Part shown: one piece after another, positions 55,329 to 64,000 of the stretch | How positions within the stretch are numbered: the stretch's first letter is position 1 | How the letters are laid out: each line of letters starts with the position of its first letter | Assembly: GCF_016924775.1 (NCBI RefSeq) | Contig: NZ_JAFFTD010000001.1 | Coordinates: 242,001 to 306,000 of the forward strand | DNA from: [Mycoplasma] gypis | GTDB taxonomy: Bacteria > Bacillota_I > Bacilli_A > Mycoplasmatales > Metamycoplasmataceae | Direction of reading: 5' to 3' | DNA: 64,000 nucleotides | Translations under genes and position numbers: made by a program | Notes under the pieces: generated by a model | Told to the model about the DNA's origin: nothing | Database searches by the model: none | What the model saw: only the letters and a program-made list of their open reading frames with translations

Positions 55329-56008
55329 TAATTCTCCTTAATTTTATTTAAAGCTAATGAATGAATTTCATCATAAACTTCTAATAAATTCATATTTGTT
55401 GAATCGATTTTGATTGAACCTGGTGAACATATTAAAGGGTCTTCCTTGCGATTCATATCTTGAAGATCACGTTCTTTAATTTCTTTTAAGATTTGTTTTT
55501 CGTTGCATGATAAGCCTAACTCAGCATTTTGTAAAACTCTTCTTTTTGCTCTAATATCAGCATCAGCTCATAAAAAGATTTTAAGTTCAGCATTTGGAAG
55601 AATACGATAAGTTGCATCACGACCATCGATAATAACACCACGATAAGACTCAGAATATCATTGTAAAAAATCTACAACTTTTTTTCTGATTTCTGGATAA
55701 ACAGCAATATCACTAGCTGCTTTTGATACTTCATTTTTTCTTAGGTCAAGAGTAATATTTCTACCTTTAAAATATACCTGCTCTTTTTCGTCGATTTTAA
55801 CGTCACTAAATTCTCAAAGTGAGTTAACTAATTCTGAATCTTTTAAGTCAGCCTTTTGTTCAAGTGCATTAAGAGCAATTAAACGATAAATTGAACCACT
55901 TGAAATGAAAAAGTAACCTAATTCTTTTGCTAATAATTTTGCAACTGAAGATTTACCAACTCCTGAAGGCCCATCTATTGCAATATTAATTCGTTTTTTA
56001 TTTTTCAT
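55328..56008 (-). CDS. cmk: Cytidylate kinase
   Basis: A 226-residue kinase phosphorylating CMP and d[20 protein letters not shown] is the P-loop, [14 protein letters not shown] replaces the common LDTGAMYR segment, and [23 protein letters not shown] is the substrate-binding core. AAAGGAG precedes the ATG. Overlapping der at TAATG gives the frequent cmk-der pair. Confidence 0.91.
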
Positions 56009-56432
56009 CCAAACTCCTTTCTATATCTTTTTGTTCTTCTTTTGCTTTTTTAATAATTTCTTCAATTTTTTTGTCTTTTAGTTTTGGTGCAATTTCTTTT
56101 TCAAAAATATTCTTTGCGTCTAAAATATTCTTATTTTTGATTTCATTAATGTTTTTTACTTCATTTTCCAAAAAATTAATGATTTCATCAATTTCTTCAT
56201 CTGATTTTGATATTGGTTTTTGAAATTCTTCAAAATCAAAACCAAACTCTACTTGTGTAAAGTTTTGAAGTTGTTCAACTTTTTTATCAAAATCTGGAAC
56301 ATTTATTGCGATTTTTTCTTTTAGCCTTTGATAGTCTTTTTGGGTTTTTGAAATTGTTTTTTGCAATGAAGAAAGTGTTTTTAATTCTTCACGATACGCT
56401 TTAAAAAATTCCTTACGACTTTGTTGGCTCAT
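55998..56432 (-). CDS. Cytoplasmic coiled-coil protein upstream of cmk
   Basis: A 144-residue Lys/Glu-rich protein, nearly all helix, without a signal peptide or membrane segment. It is not recognised. It overlaps cmk by 11 bases and heads the transcript cmk-der-gpsA-hup. TATAAT ends 10 bases before its ATG with no ribosome site in between. Confidence 0.72.
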   Translation of the reverse strand: MSQQSRKEFFKAYREELKTLSSLQKTISKTQKDYQRLKEKIAINVPDFDKKVEQLQNFTQVEFGFDFEEFQKPISKSDEEIDEIINFLENEVKNINEIKNKNILDAKNIFEKEIAPKLKDKKIEEIIKKAKEEQKDIERSLDEK

Positions 56433-56442
56433 AATGTATTTA

Positions 56443-56448
56443 ATTATA
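56443..56448 (-). promoter_or_regulatory. -10 box of the cmk-der-gpsA-hup unit
   Basis: A minus-strand TATAAT with 10 bases to the ATG at 56432; the leader would be at most a few bases long. Confidence 0.5.
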
Positions 56449-56489
56449 TATGAAAGTAATAAATTAATGCTATTTTAAAGGACTTTTTT

Positions 56490-56516
56490 ATATAAAAAAA
56501 GTGCCGAAGCACTTTT
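56490..56516 (-). terminator. Terminator of rpmG-pepP with a UUCG loop
   Basis: On the minus strand AAAAGTGC-TTCG-GCACTTTT is followed by further T residues. The C(UUCG)G tetraloop is unusually stable. Confidence 0.9.
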
Positions 56517-56517
56517 A

Positions 56518-57558
56518 TTATTTATAGTCTTCAGGACGACTTAAAACTTTATTACCTGATTCTGTTACTAAAACTGTATCTTCGATTCTTGCTCCACCTA
56601 AACCTTCGATGTAAATTCCTGGTTCAACAGTTATTATCATCCCTGGTTCTAAAACGAAATTAGAAATAGAACTAACATTTGGTAACTCATGAACATTAAT
56701 TCCTACTCCATGTCCTGTTGAGTGAGTGAAAAAGTCACCGTATCCCTTTTCAGTTATATAATCACGACAGATTTTATCAATATCTTTTGTATTTAAACCA
56801 GGTTTTACAGCTTCGCGACCTAGTCTTTGAGCTTCTTTAACAATTGTTAAAATTTCAACTAATTTTTCATTTCTTGGTGTACCAAAGAAAAATGTTCTTG
56901 TAATATCACTTGCTCAACCTTTATATTGTGCACCAAAGTCAATTTTAACAATATCTCCATCAGCAAGAGGAGTATCAGTTGGATGATGGTGTGGTTCAGC
57001 AGCATTTCTTCCGAATGCAACGATTGATTCAAATGATTCTTTTTCGGCACCAAAAATATTCATTAAGTAAGCTAATTTGTGAGCGATTTCTTTTTCAGTT
57101 ACTCCCACTTTTAGATATTTTTTAACTTCTTCAAAAGCTTCTAGAGAAATCCTGCAGGCTTCTTCAACTATTGAATATTCACGGTAGTCTTTTTTAATAC
57201 GATAAAATTGTCCATTAACTTCTTTAAAAGTTGCTTCAGGAAGCATTTTTTTAAAGCGATTTAAAACTCCGACTTTTAGATAATCTTCTTCAATTCCTAC
57301 ACGTTTGTAGTCTTTTGTTTTTAAAAATTGTGATAAAGAGTCACCTTTTAAAAGTTTTACTTCAACGTTTTTTGCGTTATTTTGACAATATTCGATATAA
57401 CGACCATCAACGAATAAGTAAGCAACTTCTTTTTCCATCACTAAATAACCATCAGTTGTTTGAACTTCAGCCATTCATAGTCTTGTTTCTGGAGCATCAG
57501 AAATAATGACATCTAAATCATTATCTTCAAATGTTTTTCATAATTCGTTTTTAAGCAT
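56518..57558 (-). CDS. pepP: Xaa-Pro aminopeptidase (M24 family)
   Basis: A 346-residue two-metal aminopeptidase removing residues before proline, useful for peptides imported by Opp. The metal ligands are present in order: VKIDFGAQYKGWASDITRTF (two Asp), THSTGHGVG (His), ITVEPGIY (Glu) and GARIEDTVLVTE (Glu). The first 120 residues are the creatinase-like N-terminal domain. AAGAGGT precedes the ATG, just after the rpmG stop. Confidence 0.92.
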
Positions 57559-57570
57559 TTTAACCTCTTA

Positions 57571-57723
57571 TTATTTTTTTTCTTTGTGAGTTGTGTGAGC
57601 GTTGCATTTGTGGCAATGTTTTTTAACTTCTACTTTTTCTGGGTGAAGTTTTTTGTTTTTCTTTGTAATGTAGTTTTCCATTTTACATTCTTCACATCTT
57701 AAAGTGATTCCATCTCTTGGCAT
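57571..57723 (-). CDS. rpmG: 50S ribosomal protein L33
   Basis: A 50-residue protein starting [13 protein letters not shown] and ending with [13 protein letters not shown]. Two Cys pairs, CEEC and CHKC, give the zinc-binding C+ form of L33. AAGGAG precedes the ATG. It is 12 bases from pepP and likely co-transcribed with it. Confidence 0.93.
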   Translation of the reverse strand: MPRDGITLRCEECKMENYITKKNKKLHPEKVEVKKHCHKCNAHTTHKEKK

Positions 57724-57810
57724 TTTGTCTCCTTTTTGTTAATTAAAATTTAGTTTTAGTAAATATTAAATATTATAAATGATTTTTTTATAAATAACTA
57801 TCTTATTTTT

Positions 57811-60800
57811 TTAATATTTTCCTGGTTTTACACGTGATAATTCTGAATATACGTTGCCAGATTGTTTATTACTTGCATTCATAAATTCAGCTCAACCACC
57901 GGCTTTAATTGTTTTTAAGATATATTCACGTTTTGTTAATTTTGTTCCCGCTTTATCAATTGCAAAGTTTATATTTAAATCAACTTTTTTGGCTTCAGGG
58001 TCTCCATCTTTATATCCACTTGTTGAAATTATATAAATAATTGAATCTGGTTTATATGTATTTTCGTCTGGATATTTATAACCTTTTCATCATGAATAAT
58101 CATTGTAGTAGTCAACAAATTCATTTCTAATTTTTGCATTACTAATTTTTCCACCAAGGAACTTATTAACATTAATAACACTTGCTTTGTCTTCAAGAAT
58201 TGTTCACATAATTGCAATTTTTGAATACATCATTCCAATGAAACCATTTTCTCTTTCATTTGCATTTGTTTCACGGAAGTACATTTCAAAGACAGCATAT
58301 TCAACCATTACTAGGTAACGATATATCGCTTGTCATTCTGGTCTTTTACGACGTTCTGCAAACATTCAATAACTTTCTGATATTTTTGCATCGTTATAGG
58401 CTTTTGCTAATAATTCAAATCCTTTTGAAATAATATCGATTACACTTCCAGGAGCTTGCACTCAATAATCTGGATTTTCATCTGCAGGTGGTTTAGATTC
58501 TTTTTTAGCTGTTGCTTTTTTGATAACTTCTATTAAATTGTTTCCTGTAATAGCATCTAAATCTTTCTTCGAAGTACGTTTTGAATGATCTTCATCCATA
58601 TTTAGATTTCTTAAACCATTGAATAATAATGAATTTTCAAAGTTTGATTTTCCGAAGAATAGATTAATTAATTTCATGAATTCTTGTGATTTAATAACTT
58701 TTCCATCTTCATCACCCATTCATTCAAGAATGATGGTTAAATCATCAGGTGTAATTCCACTTTTAACTTTTAGGAATGCATCATTGATTCATTTTGTTGG
58801 ATTTTTTAGATCAAATTCTAATGCTTTTTTATCTAATCATCAGAAAGCACGGTTTAGAACTTTGTTTTCAAATCAATTATGACTTAGTAATTTAGGTAAT
58901 ATTCCATTAATAATATTCGAAACTAAATCAACATCATCTTGAGTTGTTTGTTCTAAGTTCATGTATTTAAATAATTGACGAACAAGGTTGTCACGGTTTT
59001 CTTTATTTGAAACAAAAGTATTAATTGAATTCTTAATTAGCTCTTTGATTGAATCTTTTTTATGGCGAATAAATAATGATAAGAATTTTTGAATTGATTC
59101 ATCATCTTTGTCTTTTCATTCTTTTCATTGTTTGTAGTCTGTAGTAAAGAAATCAGTAAATAATTCTGAAACAAATTTTGAAACAGATTCATATTCAGAA
59201 ATTTGTTTAATAAATGAATTAACTTTTTCTTTATCAATGTTTTGATTATCAAACAATGCTGCTAAATCAATTTCGGAAATTGCTTTTTTAGCAATTTTTA
59301 CAAAAGCATCTGAAAGAATTTTAGCTTTGGTTTTTCTTACTTCTGGTTCTAATGATTGACTGATTGAATTATTAAATAATTTTGTAATTTTTAAAATAAT
59401 TCCTTCAGCTTTTTTGTATCAATCATTATCATAATCTTCTGTAGTTGCTTCAGTATCATTTGAATCAGGTGTTGATTTAGAAATTAAGATTTTGTAGACA
59501 AATTCAAGAAGATTGTATAGTTTTTCAGTATTTTGACTTGCTTGTATTTGGTTAATTTGTCCATCAGAAGTTTTAAGACCTTCAGTAGGGATTAATACTT
59601 CGACAACATATTCAGGCAATTCGTTTGTAAGAATTACATTTCAATCGATATTTTTAACAATTTTCTTAATCAACTCAGGAATAAAGTTTCTTTGTAGTGT
59701 TTCACCTTCAATGAAATCCATTTCTCCCAATTGTTCAATTATTTTCTTAATTGCATCTTTAATAAATGTTTTTGAACTAAATGTTGTTAATATGTTTGTT
59801 GCGTAATCAACAAAGGCTTGAGATTTTGGATCTTGAATATTTAATTGCAATGATTTTGTATCGTTTAAGTAATTAAATAAATCAACCGCTAGACTTTTGG
59901 CATCTTCTTCTTTTTTAAATGCTGATGAAAGAATTTCAATTGAAATTGTAGATAATTCATCTTTATTAGTTTTTATGAAGTTTTTAATAAAGTCATTAAT
60001 TGTTTCAGATGATTGATATTCAGATTTTTCATCTTTTACATATTTGGAAATTAGTGTTTTAAAACTATTTAATCATTTGTCACTTTGCACTGCTGCTTTT
60101 GTCAATTTATGAATTGTTTGATTTGTGACGATTGGACTATTTAGGTTGATTAAGCTATTTTCATCTTCACTTAATTCAAATTTAGTCACATCAACAACAA
60201 AATCAGCAATGTTATTAGAATTTGTTTCTTGAGGTGCAGAACCATTCAGTGCTTTAAGTGTTTTTAAGGCAAAATCAACTATATTTGTTGAATTTTGCGC
60301 AACTTCTTCAGCGGATGCTGAAATTGAAGATTCGATTTGTTTTTTAATAATTGATCTTATTAATTTATATACAACTGCGAAATCTTTTCCACTATTATTT
60401 GAGCTAAATAATTTATTAAATAGGAATTGAATATTATTTTTATTAACTAATTCTTTTAGTTTTTCGAATGTAACTTCTTTTTTAATTGCATTGAGAATTG
60501 CTTGTTTATTTAATGCATTATCTACAACAAAATCAACTTCTGTTAAGTTGTCAATTATTTTTTTGACAATATCTAAATATAAAGGTGTTTCTTTAGTGTA
60601 ACCTAAAACATAATCAATAACATTTGAAATACTTTGCTTTTGATCATCGGTAAGTTTTTGATTTGATTTATTTTCTAATATATCTTCAACAACTTCTTTT
60701 ATTGATGATTTGATTGATAAAGTAGTATCTAAATCATTTAACAATTCTTTTAGATTATTAGATAAATCATCTTTTGCTAAGGTTAGAAGTTTTTTAATTC

Positions 60801-63800
60801 ATTCATTGATTGAATTACTTTCACTTAAATCGTAAGTTTTGTCTAGGAATTTAATTAATAATGTATCAAATAGTTTATCGGTTGAAGAAACTTCAACAAT
60901 TGAAGTTAGTAAGGCTTTTATTTTTCTTTCAATGTCTGATGAAATAAATTCTGAATCTGTGAATTGTAACTGTGAAATTTCAAATTTTAGAATTTCTTTT
61001 ACAAAACTTTTTATTGCTTGTTTTTGTTGCGCTGAACCTTTATCAATAGAACCATTTAGTGATTTTAATATATTTAAAGTTAGGCTTAAAACATTAAATT
61101 TAGGTTTATTATCTTGTTGTGAACCGTCTGTTTCAGCACCTTCTTCAGTGTTTTCCACTGGTTGTGTCGATTGCGATTGAAGTCTTATTCATTTATAAAT
61201 ATTTATTAAATCTTGGTTAGATTTTTCAATATTATTAACATCAAAAATTGCTTGAAGAATAGCTTTCAAACTTTCTGTATCAATAATTTTTGCAATTTCT
61301 TCTTGTGATGATAATTTTTCATTAATTTTATCTATTAATGTTCTATTCAAGTTTCAGTCTTCGCCAATAACATTGTTTTCAGTAATTAATGTCTTGATTT
61401 CATCAAGTATTGATTGATAAACAGTTATTTGTGGTAATGCATTTAATAATTTCTTAATTTCATTTTTTATTGATTGTTTAGTTCTTTCATCAATTGGATT
61501 ATTAATTTTTGATTCAAGAAGTTCATCTAGTGCAACTGAGGTTTGTGTTTTGATTGAATCATCATCTAAAAGCTCTTTAAAAAATTCTTTAACAAAATTG
61601 ATAATTTTTTCACCATTTGTTGAAATTAATTTATTAACTAATTGTGTAAATGAATCAGCTTGGTAATTTTCAGTTATTAAGAAATCTTTGACAATTCCAT
61701 TTACTAAATCATTGAATTTTGCATTTGTTATAGTTTTATTTAAGATGTCCTTAACTAATTGTTTTTGGTTAACTGTTGCACTTGGAATTAATTTTTCAAG
61801 TCCAGCATCATTATTTAAATAATCTTGGTAAACTTTTAGAATTAATTTTTGAACATGCGAAATAACAATATTTGTTGTTTGTTTTTCTAAACTTAAACTA
61901 TTTGCAAATTTATTAACGATATTAACAAGATTGATGTTTATTCTTGAATCTTGTGAATCCGATTTTTGTTTAGAACTGTTTTCTTTTTGTAACTCTAATG
62001 CAAATTTGTAAAGTTTAAATAAATCATTAACTTCAACTTCTGAGTCTTGATTAATACCAAAAATATTTTCTAACAATAAATTAACATTTTCTTTTGTAAA
62101 AATCTTATTAATTGAATCATCTGAAACAATTTTTTCAATTAAGACATTGTAATCAAAAATAATTTTATTATCTTTAAATATCTCATCAGTTTCTTTAATT
62201 GTATCTTTTACACTTCCTAAAAGCGCGTCAATAATATTGCTTTCGTTAGCAAAATTAAACAATCTTGTGATTAAGTTGTCAAATACTGAGTTAATTTCTT
62301 CATTGTTTTCAATTGTTAAACGATTATTAATCAATTCAATAATTACTGCTTTTAGTTTTTCTTGAATATTTCTGTCTTTTAATTCAATTTTTATAAAATC
62401 TTTAGCTTTATCAATAATTGATTCTTTAAATTCATTGAATGCTTTATTAATTAATTGTTCGTATGATTCAGTATTTTCAAAAGTATCACTGGTTAAAATT
62501 CTGTTTAAGAAATCAGTGATGAAATCCGAAATTTGTTGCGAAGCAAGTAATGGATCAATTAAAGCATTTATTAAATCTTTTTGTTTTTGAGATAGAGAAT
62601 CAATATTGTTTACATTAAATTTATCTTTAACTAATCACTCAATTAATCTTAGCGATAAGTCTTTTAATGAAGTGATAATCTTTTGATCTTCTTCATTGTT
62701 ATCAGATGATACTGAATTAGAAATAATTTTTGCAAGCGGAATAATTAATTTCAAGTATGTAACAGCTTGCGATTCTTGTTCTGAATCTGCTGGTTCTGAA
62801 TTTGATTTATTTAGGAAAACTTTTATTGTTTCAAAAACTTGATTTACAGCTTGTTGCGAGTTATTGTTAATATCGAACATAGCAAATAAAATTTTTCTTA
62901 AATCTTTTTTATCAACTTGTTCAGCAACAGTATTTAAATCTTTAAATAAATCTTTAACTAAATTTAAAGTGTCTTGATTTAATGTAAGCTTTTCAATCAA
63001 TATATCGTGATCGGCGAAAATTTCAAAAACTTTATTGATTAGATTTTGCAGAGTATTGAATTTTGATGCATGCGGTAATAAACGACCTAAAATCGCTTTA
63101 ATATCTTCTTCATTTTGATCATTTATTTGAACATTAGCTTTGTCTTTTATTAACTCAATAAATACTTCACTTAGTGTATTTCTAATTGTTTCATCAGTTA
63201 ATGAATTATTGATTGATGAGTTAAATAATTTTTTGATTGCTTGTAAATTATTTTTTACTAATTTATTTATAAAATCAGTTATCGAAGTTACATTTTCATA
63301 ACTATCGCTTGCTAATGATTGAGTAATTACTGACTCAAGTAATTGATTAAATTCATCTAAACTAAATATTTTTTGAATAAGTTCATTAATTATTTGTTTT
63401 TGTTTTTTAGTTAAATCTTTTGCAATGGTACTAATATCAAAATTATTTTGTAAGTAATCTTTTGCAATTGACACTACTGAGTTTGAAATGTTTTTAATCA
63501 ATTGTTTGTCATCTTCTTTATTTAAAGAATTATTAACAAACTTAATTGCTGCTAAAACGTATTTTTCAATAATATCGAATGTTGGTTTTTCAGAATTTGA
63601 TGTTGATTCTTCAGCGCCATTTGAATGAATTAAGTACTTAATAGCTTCATTTATTTGATCGGAATAATTTTGTGCATTTTGTTCATCTTTACTAAATAAA
63701 GCAACTAAAATAGGTTTTAAATCTTCTTTGGCAATTATTGATTGAATTTCATCCAAATTAGTAAATTCATCCTTAATAACTTCAATTAATTCTTGATTAA

Positions 63801-64000
63801 TTTCTAAATTAGAAGTAAATAAATCTTTTGCTTTTAGATGTTTTTTGATTCTAGCAATTGTGTTTTCTTTTGACTGAAGCTCAGGAATTGTATCAAGAAG
63901 TCTTGAAACAATTCCTTCAAAAGATTGTCTTTGAGTTTCATTCATTGAAATTGCTTTTTGTTTTTCAATGAAGTCAACAATTAATTTAACAATATTTAAT
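57811..64000 (-). CDS. Giant repeat protein, C-terminal 2062 residues (start outside window)
   Basis: The frame is open from the window edge (first full codon at 63999) to TAA at 57811 without a break. The sequence is helical and rich in Asn, Lys, Leu and Ile. It consists of at least six degenerate copies of a unit of about 271-280 residues, each with a KxLL/xRLL helix, an aliphatic-rich helical bundle and an acidic Ser/Glu/Asp linker (such as NSEPADSEQESQ). The final 200 residues are a non-repeated domain with many aromatic residues (YWMFAERRKRPEW, DYSWWKGYKYPDE). No membrane segment lies in the visible part, so any signal or lipobox must be upstream. Function unknown; a surface or cytoskeletal role is a guess. 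Confidence 0.8.
59799..63915 (-). repeat. Tandem protein repeats with a period of about 273 codons
   Basis: Equivalent positions of the helix before each unit lie at about 63906 (SRLL), 63087 (GRLL), 62268 (TRLF), 61455 (KKLL), 60615 (DYVL) and 59799 (TNIL). The spacings are 273, 273, 271, 280 and 272 codons. Copies are recognisable at protein level only. Confidence 0.7.

Overview
The window is mycoplasma chromosome. It is very AT-rich, UGA is read as tryptophan throughout (nearly every gene has in-frame TGA where its family has Trp), genes are tightly packed, and the surface proteins are lipoproteins or tail-anchored proteins. The gene set (OppA lipoprotein with oppBCDF, parE-parC, the gatCAB amidotransferase, a folate-type ECF S component) suggests the hominis group (Metamycoplasma/Mycoplasmopsis); the species cannot be fixed from sequence alone. 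No rRNA, tRNA, CRISPR array or intact insertion sequence was seen.

Layout. 1-9.9 kb, housekeeping: the 3' end of an unrecognised large gene, RNase HIII and a Cof-type HAD phosphatase on the minus strand, then parE-parC, a tiny basic peptide, a membrane protein and metG. 9.9-10.4 kb: a gene-poor interval with a promoter, a 60-codon ORF and a long terminator-like hairpin. 10.4-19.9 kb: oppA-B-C-D-F plus a small membrane protein; oppF has a large coiled-coil insertion and one frameshift. 19.9-26.4 kb: a TPP riboswitch followed by two start/stop-overlapping lipoprotein genes, a 1483-aa coiled-coil protein and a transglutaminase-like protein. 26.5-33 kb: two convergent surface proteins with N-terminal signal peptides and C-terminal membrane anchors; the second has three tandem domain repeats and a frameshift. 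33-38.5 kb: trmN6-like methyltransferase, MATE transporter, tpiA, a Nudix protein, and a DUF2188 protein overlapping folD.

38.7-52 kb is one apparent 13.3-kb minus-strand operon: acpS-plsC-scpA-scpB-pseudouridine synthase-gatC-gatA-gatB-yihY-ECF S component-degenerate OppF paralogue-valS. Most genes overlap and no terminator is visible before the one after valS. The OppF-like frame runs without a stop codon into valS. 52.2-57.7 kb: recU (plus) faces the minus-strand unit coiled-coil ORF-cmk-der-gpsA-hup, with the hup terminator lying inside recU; then pepP and rpmG. 57.8-64 kb: the C-terminal 2062 residues of a giant protein built from repeats of about 273 residues, whose start lies beyond the window.

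The best candidates for something undescribed are the TPP-riboswitch-controlled lipoprotein pair, whose switch pairing can be read from the sequence; the motif-less OppF paralogue continuous with valyl-tRNA synthetase; the giant repeat protein; and the small-transcript candidate upstream of oppA.
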